The notes under the pieces: model-generated
The model's database searches: none
What the model was told of the DNA's origin: nothing
Seen by the model: only the letters and a program-made list of their open reading frames with translations
Made by a program: the position numbers and the translations under genes
Assembly (NCBI RefSeq): GCF_032884065.1
Contig: NC_088880.1
Span: 29,787,298 to 29,851,297, forward strand
Length of the DNA stretch: 64,000 bases
DNA from: Artemia franciscana
Taxonomy: Eukaryota; Arthropoda; Branchiopoda; Anostraca; Artemiidae
Direction: 5' to 3'
Shown here: positions 32,331-43,303 of the stretch, in pieces
How positions within the stretch are numbered: position 1 is the first letter of the stretch
Layout of the letters: each line of letters starts with the position of its first letter

Positions 32331-33908
32331 GGTTTTAACTACGTAAAACTTGCGAATATACAACATTCTTTGCTGTCCCATTGTCTTTGCATATAAATAG
32401 ATTGTCAGGTTTACCGACTCTTGAACATGCAACATATAATGGTCCATGGGAAAACAATCTGTATTCAGATCTATACCTCATGATTCTAATGATTGCCCTT
32501 GAGCTTTGTTGATGGTGATTGCTAATCGACCATTCCCTGTCCCGGTGTCCCGGTCGTCATTTATATCCCCCTGTTTCCCCCGGTGTCCCCGTTGTAGTTG
32601 TGTCCCTGTGTCCCGGTCGTCATTTATATTCCCTGTGTCCCTGTCGTCATTTGTATCCCGGTGTCCCGGTCTGTATATACATTCGTTTTTTAGTTTTGTT
32701 TTTCTCCTTTATTTTTTTCCTTTTTTTTTCTTTTTTAGTTTATTTAGATTTTTAGATTTTTTTGTTTTTTTTATTAGTTTTTAGTTTTTTTTTCTTTTTT
32801 TTTGTAGTTTTTACCTTCTTTTTAGTTTTGTTAGTTTTTTTTTTTACTTATGTCCTGGTCGTCATTTATACTCCCTGTGTCCCGGTGCTTTGTTGATTGC
32901 TAATCGAACATTCCTTTTGTCCTGGTCGCTTTCTCTTTGAGTGTCGTCATTTATTTTTTTCTTTTTTAGTTCTTTTAGTTTTTACCTTTTTTAGTTTTTT
33001 TAGTTTTTTAGATGAAAATTTTTTTTAGTTTTTTCCTTTTTTTCTTTTTTGTTTTTTATTGGTTTTTACCTTTATTTTAGCTTATTTTTCAGTTTTTTCC
33101 TTTTTTTTAGTTTTTTTTATTTTTTATTTTTTTTAGTTTTTTACCTTTTTTTAGTTTTTTTAGTTTTTTTAGTTTTTTACTTTTTTTATTAGTTTTTAGT
33201 TTTTTTTTTAGTTTTTGCCTTTTTTTATTTTTTTCATTTTTTTTTAGTTTTTTATTGGTTTTTACCTTTATTTTAGCTTATTTTTCAGTTTTTTTCTTTT
33301 TTTTTGTTTTTTTTTTAGTTTTTAGTTTTTTTAGTTTTTTACCTTTTTATTATTTTTATTAGTTTTTAGTTTTTTTTGTAGTTTTTAATAGATTGTCAGG
33401 TTTACCGACTCTTGAAGATGCAACGCTTAATGGTCCATGGGAAAACAATCCGTATTCAGATCTATACCTCATGATTCTATTGATTGCCCTTGAGCTTTGT
33501 TGATGGTGATTGCTAATCGACCATTTCCTTTGTTGCCGTCGTCATTTATATATCTCCCTGTGCCCCCGGCGTCCCCGTTGTAGTTGTGTCCCTGTGTCCG
33601 GGTCGTCATTTATATTCCCTGTGTCCCCGTCGTCATTTGTATCCCGGTGTCCCAGTCTGTGATTTCTATTTGAGTGTCCCGGGCGTCATATATATTCGTC
33701 AGGATATTGTAGGGCATCGTAGCATCGATGAGTTTAAGCAATTCTTGTCAACTGATTGTTTCGCCTATAAAGAATATTATCTCGAGGTAAGAACTGATCA
33801 CCGACCACAACGATTGCCACTTTGTTGATAGTTGCGTATCAGGAGGCATCAATTCGATTGCTGTTTTTAAGCAGAAGCACTAAATTATTATTTTTGTGGA
33901 AAAGATAT
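32331..33908 (-). mobile_element. Helitron mosaic, two helicase tails and replicase piece
   Basis: Minus strand order: replicase N piece (33908-33700), minisatellite 33540-33695, helicase tail 33520-33391, T-rich tract 33390-32680, minisatellite 32535-32680, helicase tail 32530-32331. Confidence 0.75.
33700..33908 (-). pseudogene. Helitron replicase N-terminal piece
   Basis: Reads LFHKNNNLVLLL, then in pieces NKVAIVVVGDQFLPRDNILY, RNNQLTRIA, a stop, and THRCYDALQYP. It corresponds to the middle of the replicase frame at 43304 with a deletion of the PPGQHVRRYNAPT part. Upstream it fades into (TA)n and T-rich DNA. Confidence 0.75.
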
Positions 33909-33989
33909 AAATATATATATATATATTTTTTCTTTTCAGTTTTTTTGTAGTGTTTACCTTTTTAGTTTTTTTCTTCTTTTGTATTAATG

Positions 33990-34067
33990 CTAAAGCCAAG
34001 GTTCAAACCTGGAGCCTCTCGGACATAGAACCTGAAACATAATGCTTTACCAACTCAGCTACTTCGG
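33990..34067 (-). tRNA. tRNA-like sequence or tRNA pseudogene
   Basis: Minus strand: GCCGAAGTAGCTGAGTTGG with a perfect A box TAGCTGAGTTGG (34061-34050), a B box GGTTTGAACC (34009-34000) and a T-arm CCAGG-TTTGAAC-CTTGG that pairs with one G-T. The GTAAAGC after the A box fits a D-arm. The anticodon arm is poor (GTTTCAGG) and the acceptor stem weak, so no identity is assigned. An internal extra arm with CCGAGAGG might suggest a class II tRNA ancestor. It may be a SINE head. Confidence 0.4.
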
Positions 34068-34089
34068 CGTGAATACATTCGTTTTGAAC

Positions 34090-35299
34090 AGCTTCCTCGG
34101 GTGTTGTCATTGTTGTCCTGGTCGTCATTTATATTGCCTGTGTCCCGGTCGTCATTTGTGTCCCGGTATCCCAGTCTGTAAATTCTCCTTGAGTGTCCCG
34201 GTCGTTATTTATATTCCCTCTGTCCCGGTCGTCATTTGTGTCCCGGTCTGTAGTTTCTCTTTGAGTGTTTTTTTTTTTTAGTATTTTTTAGTTTTTACAT
34301 TTTTTCTTTTTTCAGTTTTCTTTTTCTTCTTTATTTTTCAGCTTCACTATGAAATACATATCGCCGAACCTTTGTTTTTTTAACTAAAATCTGGTAGGCA
34401 TTGATGACCTTATCCAAGTCAAGATCCCAAACCCAATCATCATCGCTATCATTTTCAGTTTTGATATGTTTTGACTCTCGCTGTCCAGGTGGATCTTCAT
34501 CTAACTGCGCGGTTTTGCGTTCTTTAGCCTCAAGCCTGTTTCCTTGCTGTTCTTTTGATTCCTCGGCACGCTTTCTTTTCTGACTTTCTCTATCAGCAGC
34601 AAGTTTTTTGGCATAGACTCTTTGAGCATCTTCATCGGCTTTTGCCATTGTAAGTTCATCAGTCATTTTAAACTTAAACATTAATAGATTTCTACGTGTC
34701 ATTCTAACATTGATGTTAGAAAAAAATTTTACGTACCAAGCATGCAAACACTCGACAATTTATAATAAAACTCAAAATTATAAATATCTGTTATAAGGTT
34801 TTCGAATTACTTTAATCTATTGTCAAAATATATAGAAATATTTATGCAATTACCAGTTTCTACATTTTTAGTTTCAGTTTGCTTTTCAGTTTAGTTTCAT
34901 TTTTATATATATTTAAGATATAATCTTTTTTAGTTTTTTTCTTTTTTAGTTTTTAGTTTTTTTTAGTTTTTTACCTTTTTTTAGTTTTTTTTAGTTTTTT
35001 TAGTTTTTTAGCTTTTTTAGTTTTTTTATTAGTTTTTATTTTTTTTGTAGTTTTTGCCTTTTTTTATTTTTTTCAGTTTTTTTTTAGTTATTAGATTTTC
35101 ACCTTTTTTTAGTTTTTTTTAGTTTTTTAGCTTTTTTAGTTTTTTTTCTTTTTAGTTTTTTTGTAGTTTTTACCTTTTTTAGTTTTTTTCTTCTTTTGTA
35201 TTAGTGTGAAATAATTCAGACGTCATATTTGAACAAACATGACGTCACCTGATCCATCCACAGATCCACACACAGACAACTTATTTTTATATATATAGA
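34090..35299 (-). mobile_element. Helitron hybrid with type 2 small gene
   Basis: Minus strand: TC 5' end at 35299, CRE-type leader, T-rich tract, subfamily 2 leader (34925-34695), small gene, minisatellite 34265-34111, and an N-terminal start stub near 34100. The leader and gene come from different subfamilies, so it is recombinant. Confidence 0.75.
34331..34681 (-). CDS. Small STPR-repeat protein with acidic tail, type 2
   Basis: 116 aa from MFKFKMTDELTM (frame open 22 codons upstream into unrelated leader). One STPR unit (ADRESQKRKRAEESKEQQGN), HIKTENDSDDDW, LDLDKVINAYQI, then the full type 2 end to HSEAEK. Nearly identical to 13487-13837, although its upstream DNA is from subfamily 2. 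The coding part has thus been kept through recombination. Confidence 0.7.
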   Translation of the reverse strand: MFKFKMTDELTMAKADEDAQRVYAKKLAADRESQKRKRAEESKEQQGNRLEAKERKTAQLDEDPPGQRESKHIKTENDSDDDWVWDLDLDKVINAYQILVKKTKVRRYVFHSEAEK

Positions 35300-35720
35300 T
35301 ATATCTATCTATATAAAAATAAGTTGTCTGTGTGTGGATCTGTGGATCAGGTGACGTCATGTTTGTTCGTATATGACGTCTGAATTATTTCACACTAATA
35401 CAAAAGAAGAAAAAAACTAAAAAAGGTAAAAACTACAAAAAAAACTAAAAAGAAAAAAAAACTAAAAAAGCTAAAAAACTAAAAAAAACTAAAAAAAGGT
35501 AAAAATCTAATAACTAAAAAAAAACTGAAAAAAATAAAAAAAGGCAAAAACTACAAAAAAAATAAAAACTAATAAAAAAACTAAAAAAGCTAAAAAACTA
35601 AAAAAACTTAAAAAAAACTAAAAAAAGGTAAAAAACTAAAAAAAAATAAAAACTAAAAAAGAAAAAAACTAAAAAAAAGGAAAAAACTGAAAAATAAAAG
35701 AGAAAAAGAAAACTAAAAAA
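34926..35720. repeat. Large inverted repeat centred near 35303
   Basis: Left arm 34926-35299 and right arm 35308-35720 are near-perfect reverse complements: TC ends, CTGATCC/GGATCAG leader, GACGTCATG, the TGAAATAATTCAGACGTC segment, GTATTAGTG and the T-rich/A-rich tracts. The spacer is 8 bp (35300-35307). Two Helitron 5' ends head to head, or a fold-back duplication. Confidence 0.85.
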
Positions 35721-36180
35721 ATATGAATAAATATATATAAAAATAAGTTGTTTGTGGGTTATGTCTGTCTGTCTGTCTGTCGGGTGACGTCGTGTTTGTC
35801 CGCATATGACGTCTGAATTATTTCACACTAATACAAAAGAAGAAAAAAAACTAAAAAAGGTAAAAACTACAAAAAAAACTAAAAAGAAAAAAAACTAAAA
35901 AAGCTAAAAAACTAAAAAAAACTAAAAAAAGGTAAAAAACTAAAAACTAAAAAAAAACTGAAAAAACTAAAAAAAGGCAAAAACTAAAAAAAAACTAAAA
36001 ACTAATAAAAAAACTAAAAAAGCTAAAAAACTAAAAAAACTAAAAAAACTAAAAAAAGGTAAAAAACAAAAAAAAAACTAAAAACTAAAAAAGAAAAAAC
36101 TAAAAAAAGGAAAAAACTGAAAAATAAGAGAAAAAGAAAACTAAAAAAATATTAATAAATATAAAAAATATAAATATAAA
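35308..36180 (+). mobile_element. Two tandem Helitron 5' ends with A-rich interiors
   Basis: TC end at 35308, leader and A-rich tract to about 35720; then a second TATATATAAAAATAAG end near 35730 with GGGTGACGTCGTG and the same TCTGAATTATTTCACAC leader and A-rich tract to 36180. Confidence 0.75.
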
Positions 36181-36941
36181 TATAATATAAATTAGCAATC
36201 AACAAAGCACCGAGACACAAATGACGACCGGGACACAGGGAGTATAAATGACGACCAGGACATAAGTAAAAAAAAAAATAAAAAAACTAAAAAAATGGTA
36301 AAAACTACAAAAAAACTAAAAACTAATAAAAAAACTAAAAAATCTAAAAATCTAAATAAACTAAAAAAGAAAAAAAAGAAAAAAGGAAGAAAATAAAGGA
36401 GAAAAACAAAACTAAAAAACGAATGTATATACAGACCGGGACACCGGGATACAAATGACGACCGGGACACAGGGAATATAAATGACGACCGGGACACAGG
36501 GACACAACTACAATGGGGACGCCGGGGGGCACAGGGGGATATAAATGACGACCGGGACACCGGGACACAAGGAATATAAATGACGCCCGGGACACTCAAA
36601 GAGAAATCACAGACTGGAACACCGGGACACAAATGACGACCGGGACACAGGGAATATAAATGACGACCGGGACACAGGGACATAACTACAAAGGGGACGC
36701 CGGGGTGCTCTTGATACGGATTGTTCCCATGGACGATTATACGTTGCATGCTCAAGAATCGGTAAACCGGACAATCTATATACACAGAGAATGGAACAGT
36801 GAAGAATCTTGTATATCCACAAGTTTTACGCAGTTAAAAATTAGCACATATCCGTTGTATATACATATGAGAATCAATATGTAGAAGCCTGCCGCGTGCC
36901 ACTAGATGAGGCCAGGTGGTGAAGCCGTCTGGTCCCAGCTA

Positions 36942-36942
<1 letters not shown>
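36181..36942 (+). mobile_element. Helitron 3' part with alternative 3' end
   Basis: Minisatellite patch, A-rich tract 36265-36420, minisatellite 36430-36715, helicase tail 36716-36835, then a 3' end lacking the GC-rich hairpins and ending CCCAGCTAG with CTAG 36939-36942 followed by T. Confidence 0.8.
36836..36942 (+). other. Alternative Helitron 3' terminus (type B)
   Basis: Sequence ATTAGCACATATCCGTTG, CATATGAGAATCAATATG, GCCGCGTGCCACTAGATG and GTGGTGAAGCCGTCTGG, then CTAG. A weak GGCCAG/CTGGTCC stem is possible. It recurs at 60297-60402 and, cut short, at 42276-42355. Confidence 0.7.

Positions 36943-36991
<49 letters not shown>
36943..36991. repeat. (TA)n array
   Basis: Between the type B 3' end and the actin pseudogene copy B. 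Confidence 0.95.
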
Positions 36992-36995
<4 letters not shown>

Positions 36996-37177
36996 CCTAA
37001 ACTCTCAACCATGATCTGCGTCATTTTTTCGTTTTTAACTATTGGGTTAAGAGGACCTTCTGTGAGTAAAACTGGGTATTTTTCTTGGTCAACTTGAAGC
37101 TCATTTTTGAAAGCCATATCTTGTCCATGTCGTCAAAATCTGCAATAATTCCATGTTCAACAGGATAATTAAATAGT
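36992..37177 (-). pseudogene. Actin-family pseudogene exon, copy B
   Basis: Same fragment as 6003-6212 with the same frameshift; it stops at 37177, where about 1 kb present in copies A and C is missing. Confidence 0.75.
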
Positions 37178-37227
37178 TGATGAAGTCATTCATCTAAATA
37201 AACAATAGTAATGTTATCATCATTATT

Positions 37228-37704
37228 ATGGACAGACAAGCAAGGTCCACTCTCTCCACGCCCCTCACAAAAAAATGCCTAATGGGCATTGTTGCCACAT
37301 TGGGTGTGTTATTTTTAGAAAGAGATTTGTTTATCTTTTTCGTCCCTTTTAGAAGAATCTTCCTCGGTAGTACCAAGGCTTCCAGTACTTTCCCCTATTT
37401 CGGAACCACCAACCGTAAGAGTCAGACCAAACTGGACAGGCAGTGTTCGTCCCTCAAAAGAACAAAAAGGGTTACCCATCAGTCACCCGCCATCAGCAGC
37501 AAGTGGCATTTGATCCCCAGAACTAGCACTAGAATGAGAACTTATTTCCCCCATCTTTGTTTGCTCCTAGAGAGAAATTTTCTGGCACCCTGCTTTGCGC
37601 TTGACAGGTTCAGCAACACAATGATTATGTTAAGATTTATTCATCTTCAAATAAGCATACAATATTACATTTTACTATCCCTCCAAAGCCTCATTGGTCT
37701 GTAA
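37228..37704 (+). CDS. 158-aa open frame of unknown status, copy B
   Basis: Same length and protein as 7239-7715; the few base differences (for example GGCACCC for GGCGCCC near 37585) leave the protein unchanged. No domain recognised. It retains the same alternative minus-strand frame. Whether either strand is coding is open. Confidence 0.25.
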   Translation: MDRQARSTLSTPLTKKCLMGIVATLGVLFLERDLFIFFVPFRRIFLGSTKASSTFPYFGTTNRKSQTKLDRQCSSLKRTKRVTHQSPAISSKWHLIPRTSTRMRTYFPHLCLLLERNFLAPCFALDRFSNTMIMLRFIHLQISIQYYILLSLQSLIGL

Positions 37705-37879
37705 AGAAGGGGGAAGAAAACAACCCTAGTCAAATGGAGAAAAGAAAAGAAATAAAATAAACTATGGAACGGAAAAAATAAATAAACTGAATAGACTAAA
37801 TTAATTTAGCAGATTTAATAGACTCCAACAAAATAATAATTTATAAGAAAAATAAATAAACTAGCTTCTAAGAAACCAA

Positions 37880-38025
37880 CAAATTTTTAACAATTTGTTT
37901 GAACAACCTGAAAGTGGCTGCTTTGATCTGGTTCAGGCAACTTATTCCATACAATATGACTAGTCATTGAAGGATAAAAATCAGACCTTACACAAGGAGT
38001 TACCGTCATATCTACCAAAAAAATC
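37880..38025 (-). pseudogene. Reverse-transcriptase-like C-terminal relic, copy B
   Basis: Same WNKLPE-containing frame as copy A, with TTATTCCA retained and the first residue region varied (AATTTGTTT for AATTTCTTT). Confidence 0.35.
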
Positions 38026-38198
38026 TATTAGCGTAAATACAAACCCCCCAGAGATAGCTGAATAACAAGAAGAATAATATGAGGTGATGAACTCAACTGT
38101 TTGGGCCAACAAGTTCCGGTGTCTTTTGATGACCCTGCTTTACGCAAATTGAAATGCAAACCAAATTCAATTCATTGATAATATTTATTTTTTTAAAT

Positions 38199-40116
38199 AG
38201 TCTGTAAAACTTAAAAACAAGTTTAAAGAAAACGGTCTAGTCAGGAAAAGTTGCCATTTGTGGACGATTCAGGAGTTGTAAATATCATTTTGATTATTCA
38301 TCATGGTAAAAAATTGTTGCAAAATTAAATTTGTGGGATTTAAAAAAAATCGCCTGAATACCCTCAAAAATGATGTCCGATCAATACGAACAGAACACCA
38401 CTAGAATCACCATTGCCAAAACCCCATACAAGAAACTTTGAGCCCAACCTCCACCCCTCACCTAAAATAACAAGGGCCTTTTCTGCATAGGAAGAACTCA
38501 TGTGTCTCTTTTTTCAGCTGATCTTTTTCTTCATCGCTAAGAGGGCTACAGGACGTCTTATAGAGCTTTTGAAACAGTCATTTGCAAGAAAATTGCTATA
38601 TCTACGTGATCTTGCAAATAGCAGTTTTTTTTAAGTATTACTTTGGACAAAAACTACATCTTCATGTACAAGATGATATAACACACCAATCTTTTGACAA
38701 GGGATATGATATCATAATTCATAGATTGATGCGATTATGGTAGATTGACGCCTTACATACAATGATCTTATCTAAGATCGAACTCCTGGTCCAGTATTAC
38801 TACATAGAGATCAATCCCGCCACACGACCTTTTTCTTGTTTCGATTACCATTGAGAAGCTTCGGCATAATTTCATCGCCAGGATCAAGTGCCGATCCCTG
38901 CAGTGGGCTGCTGCATCTGATTTTCAATTGCATGACAAGTATTAACAAGTAGCGGTCAATCACATTGCGCCCCTACAGGACGCCTCTCCACCCAAATAAT
39001 AATTAGGATATTTTCCTTTGATGAGTGTTTGATTATGATGCCATCTAAAATAAAAATATATTGAACAGGTCCATGTCCATAGAGAAACAGCATTTGAAAG
39101 GCTAGCTCCACTTCTATAAATCAGAGACTAATCAATGATTTCATTATTCCAGGTTAAAGACAACAACTAAATTGGTCATTGCATTCAGCTGGTTAGTGGC
39201 TTTGTTATCAAAACATTTTTTTTGCAATTTTGAATGTATATTATAGGTTTAGATGCTTACAAATTTACTAGACTCATTTGTCGCTTGGTACACTTTGAGT
39301 ATTTTTTTGAATAAAAAAAAATCATCAGAAAAATTGCTAATTTCCTTTGACGTTTATTTTCATCCATGGGTTCGATTTTCTTTTAAGAAAATCTCTAATA
39401 ATTCGGGTAGAGTGAAAGCACTGCTTGTGACACTGATAATGTAACATTGTGACATTGTCAAAAACGACATCGTGACAAAAAAAAATGAACAGCTCTTCCA
39501 TCCATTCTTCGGAAAATTGACGCAAAGGAACTTCGGCTGCACTGAGTCTCCCTGATGTACGATGTGCAGCAACGCTTTTCCTGAATATTATTTTGAGTAA
39601 TGCTGCGGAGAGAGGGGTAGTTAGATCTGTCGGATGTAGAGAAATAATTTGGATTTTACGGCATAGCATCCTTGTCTGTAGTCAGGATTAAGAGCTTCTA
39701 CAAAAATATCCATTATTTAATTCTTAAGCTCCCCACTTTAGCTTAAGAGTTATCTTACATCTCTCTATACACAAAAATGTATCTATATATAAAAAATGTA
39801 CTGTCTGTCTATTACACTATCTTCTATAAAAAAAGGAAAAAAAATAAAAAAAAAACTTGAAAAAAACACTAAAAAAAAAGAAAAAACTTGAAAAAAAGAA
39901 AAAGGAAACAAAAAACTAAAAAAAAGAAAAAAAAGAAAAAAAGGAAACTAAAAAAAAAGAAAAAAAACTGAAAAAATAGAAAAACAGAAAAACAAAAAAA
40001 CAAAAGAAAAAAGAAAAAATCATAGAATATTTTTTATTTGTCCGGTTAAATGATCTGCAGAAATAAGGACAACAGTTTTCAGTTCTTTTTCATTTTCTCT
40101 ATCACTCTATATTAAT
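38199..40116. repeat. Four-copy block, copy B (SINE-free)
   Basis: Closest to copy A. Empty SINE site at 38775-38788; no hairpin rearrangement at the position matching 9113. Candidate donor TTTTAG^GTGAGG is retained near 38462. Confidence 0.85.
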
Positions 40117-41610
40117 CACATATTCAATAATACAATCTACATTAGTAGTTACCGCAGTACATTGGCTTTGATATTCTTTTTCGTATTCGAAGGATGCGAG
40201 TTCAAGTCACTCTCCGGTAATGTATTCCATTGAATGAAAATCTGTAATAATTCCATTTTTATTAGTTAAAAAAAGAAGTAACTAAAAAAAACGAAAAAAG
40301 AACAAACTAAAAAAAGAAAAACTAAGGAAAAAACTAAAAAAATAAAAAAAGGTAAAAGTAAAAAAATAAAAAAGGAAAAAGAAAAAAAACTCAAAAAAAA
40401 AACACAAAAAAAACAAAAGAAAAAAGAAAAAAATCATAGAATATTTTTTATTTATCCGGTTAAATGATCTGCAAAAATAAGGACAACAGGTTTCAGTTCT
40501 TTTTCATTTTCTCTATCACTCATTCACTCTATATTAATCACATATTCAATAATACAATCTACATTAGTAGTTACCGCAGTACATTGGCTTTGATGCTCTC
40601 TTTCGTATTCGAAGGATGCAAGTTCAAGTCACTTACCGGTAATGTATTCCATTGAATGAAAATCTGTAATTTTTTTAAATTAAAAAAAAAAGTAACAAAA
40701 AAAACGAAAAAAGAAAAAAACTAAAAAAGAAAAACTAAGGAAAAAACAAAAAAACTAAAAAAAAATAAAAAAAAGGTAAAAGTAAGAAAACAAAAAAGGA
40801 AAAAGAAAAAAAAATCAAAAAGAAAAAACACTAAAACAACAAAAAAAATTAAAAGGAAAAACTAAAAATTAAAAACTAAAAATAAAAAAAAGAAAATTTT
40901 TTAAAAATTAAAAAAAAAACTAAACAAAAATGAAAAAAGAAAAGACAAAAACTAAAAAAAGTAAAAAGAAAAAACAAAAAAAAAATGAAAAAAGGAAAAA
41001 CTAAAAAGAAAAAACTAAAAAAAGAAAGAAATAAAAAAAAGAAAACTAAAAAAAAATAAAAAATAAAAAAAGCAAAAAAGGTCAAAAACTATAAAAAACT
41101 AAAGAGAAAAAAATAAAAAGAAAAAACTAAAGAAAAAGAAGAAACTAAAAAAGAAAACAAAAAACTAAAAAAGGAAAAAATAAAAGAGGAAAAAAAAGAA
41201 AACACAGCCCAATGGCAATCATTAAAAAAAACAAAAAAAACAGGTTTCAGTTCTTTTCCACTTTCTGTACCACTCTATATTAATCAAGTATTCAATAATA
41301 CAATCTGCATTAACAGTTACCGCGGTATTATTCCTATAAAAATATGCTGTTTGTTTGTCTGTTTAACTATTTACCATCTATTAAAAAAAAACAAAAAAAA
41401 GGAAAAACAAAAAAATAAAAAAATAAAAAATAAAAAAAAATAAAATAAAAACTAAAAAAAATCAAATAGATAAAAATCTAAAAAAATTTAAAAAAGAAAA
41501 ATCTAAGAAAAAATGAAAAAAAGGGAAAAAGGAAATAAAAGAAATAAGAAATAAAGAAAATAAAATAAATAAAAGATAAAAAAAATAAAGAAAATAAAAA
41601 TAAAAATATA
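39830..41610 (+). repeat. A-rich tracts with three tRNA-like units
   Basis: Same order as 9848-11640: A-rich, unit (40019-40265, GTTCAAGTC B box), A-rich, unit (40437-40675), long A-rich tract to 41235, third diverged unit 41240-41375, A-rich to 41610. Length differences in the A runs are the main changes. Confidence 0.8.
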
Positions 41611-41724
41611 AAATTTACATATTACGTCATATTCAAAAGGACGTCATTGCAATATAAGGAAGCTTTCATTTCAATGCATGGTGTCATATCCAATATGATG
41701 TCTTATTCAGTATGACGTCTTATT

Positions 41725-42275
41725 CAAAATAAATGTTTGCGGCTCAAAGAGAAAGTACCACTAACCCTACAATGGTACCAAAAAGGACACACCAGAAGGA
41801 AACACCAGAGAAAACGTAATAGAGGCAACAATCTTGACAAGGCCTTCTGAGGGTGAGGCTGTTCTTATATTGTATCAGATTAACGACGCTTCTTGACTAC
41901 TAAGGTCCCTGCGTTGGCCCTGCGGTGCATTCCTGCAGCATGATTCGATCTCTGGGTCCCGTATTACCGAGCTAAGGTCAAACCCGCTGCGCCACCACAG
42001 GACTGAGGCTGTTCTTATTCCTTGCATTCCCATGATTCAAACGGATCTGTCTTTTCAAATTTAAAAGATTGCAATTCCCAATTCGGATTAGTATTTGCAA
42101 TCACCATCAACAAAGCCCAAGGGCAATCATTAGAGGGATAGATCTTAACACGGATTGTTCCCATGGACAATTATATGTTGCATGCTCAAGAGTCGGTAAA
42201 CCGGACAATCTATTTATATGCACAGACAATGGAACAGCGAAGAATGTTGTATATCCACAAGTTTTACGCAGTTAA
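41725..42275 (+). pseudogene. STPR start/helicase fusion split by a SINE
   Basis: FAAQRESTTNPTMVPK, stop, IEATILT ... EGEAVLI, then the SINE (41869-42003), then [22 protein letters not shown] with small deletions, and [13 protein letters not shown] to VLRS. The uninterrupted version is at 59890-60296. Confidence 0.8.
41869..42003 (-). mobile_element. tRNA-derived SINE with target site duplication
   Basis: About 135 bp, reverse orientation, flanked by perfect 15-bp repeats TGAGGCTGTTCTTAT (41854-41868, 42004-42018). A box TGGCGCAGCGGG and a B box resembling GATTCGAATC with changes (ATTCGATC on +). The unoccupied site is at 60021-60035. Same family as 2808-2946, but with differences in the A box and tail, so a separate insertion. 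Confidence 0.9.
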
Positions 42276-42355
42276 AAATTACCACATATCCGTTTTATAT
42301 ACATATGAGAATCCATATGTAGATGCCTGCCGCGTGCCACTAGATGGGGCCAGGT
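42276..42355 (+). other. Type B Helitron 3' terminus, truncated
   Basis: Matches 36836-36915 up to GGGGCCAGGT, then joins another element's leader (AGTTGTTTGTGTG). The CTAG end is lost. Confidence 0.65.
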
Positions 42356-42624
42356 AGAGTTGTTTGTGTGTTATGTCTTTTACACTATATCTTTACGCCA
42401 GACTATATCTTCTACATATATAAAAATAAGTTGTATGTATTTTTGTGTTGAGGGTTTAAATGTAAAAACTGGGAATTGCATAAATATTTCGAAATATTTT
42501 GACAATAGATTAATGTAACTTGAAAACCTTAAAAAAGATACTTAAAATTTTTAGGTTTATTATGAATTGTTGAGCTTTAGCAAGCTTGGCAGGTGAAGAT
42601 TTTTTTAACTGTCAATGTTATAGA

Positions 42625-43140
42625 ATGTTACCAAAAAGCAAAACCAGGCTTGCGGTTCAAAGAGAAAGGGCCAGATTAGGAATGTGCAATTTACGTCAAC
42701 GAAGGCGTGTCGAGGATCTACCAGAGCAACGCGAAACCAGACTTGCTGCTGAAAGACAAAGTAAAAAAAGAAGGCGTGTCGAGGAATCACAAGAGCAACG
42801 TGAAAAAAGGCTTGCGGCTTCAAGAGATAATGCTAGATTAGGAATGTGCAATTTACGTCAACAAAGGCGTGTCGAGGAACTACCAGAGCAACGCGAAACC
42901 AGACTTGCTGCTAAAAGAGAAAGTGAAAAAAGAAGGCGTGTCGAGGAATCACAAGAGCAACGTGAAAACAGGCTTGCGGCTTCAAGAGATAATGCCAAAA
43001 GAAAGCGTGCCGAGGAATCACAAGAGCAACGTGAAAATTATCGCATGGCATTCAGGTATAGCCCAGTTGATGATTATAGCTTGAGTAGATGTGTTCAAAT
43101 TGGGACTATGTCTAAAATTTGTCCCTATTGCAAGGCCTAG
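42625..43140 (+). CDS. STPR-repeat protein (Helitron N-terminal part), subfamily 2
   Basis: About 171 aa from MLPKSKTRLA (frame open 13 codons upstream). Five to six 23-residue units of the pattern R-L-A-A-x-R-x-x-x-x-x-R-R-V-E-E-S-x-E-Q-R-E, two of them with RARLGMCNLRQRRRVE. Then ENYRMAFRYSPVDDYSLSRC, CPYCKA and a TAG that replaces the Leu codon of CPYCKAL. Past the TAG the frame continues through MGMCCASGKVKLP to 43288. In the intact protein this part is fused to the replicase. The STPR repeat is known from silkworm FMBP-1 as a DNA-binding module; that role here is inferred. Confidence 0.7.
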   Translation: MLPKSKTRLAVQRERARLGMCNLRQRRRVEDLPEQRETRLAAERQSKKRRRVEESQEQREKRLAASRDNARLGMCNLRQQRRVEELPEQRETRLAAKRESEKRRRVEESQEQRENRLAASRDNAKRKRAEESQEQRENYRMAFRYSPVDDYSLSRCVQIGTMSKICPYCKA

Positions 43141-43303
43141 AAATTCAACGGTGAAACAATGGGAATGTGTTGCGCCTCAGGAAAAGTTAAACTTCCTCAA
43201 CTGGCTGCACCTCCAGACCCATTGAAGACTTTGCTTACTGGAACTACGTCAGAATCTAAGCGTTTTTTTATTAAAAATCAGAAAATATAACTCATGTTTC
43301 CAA

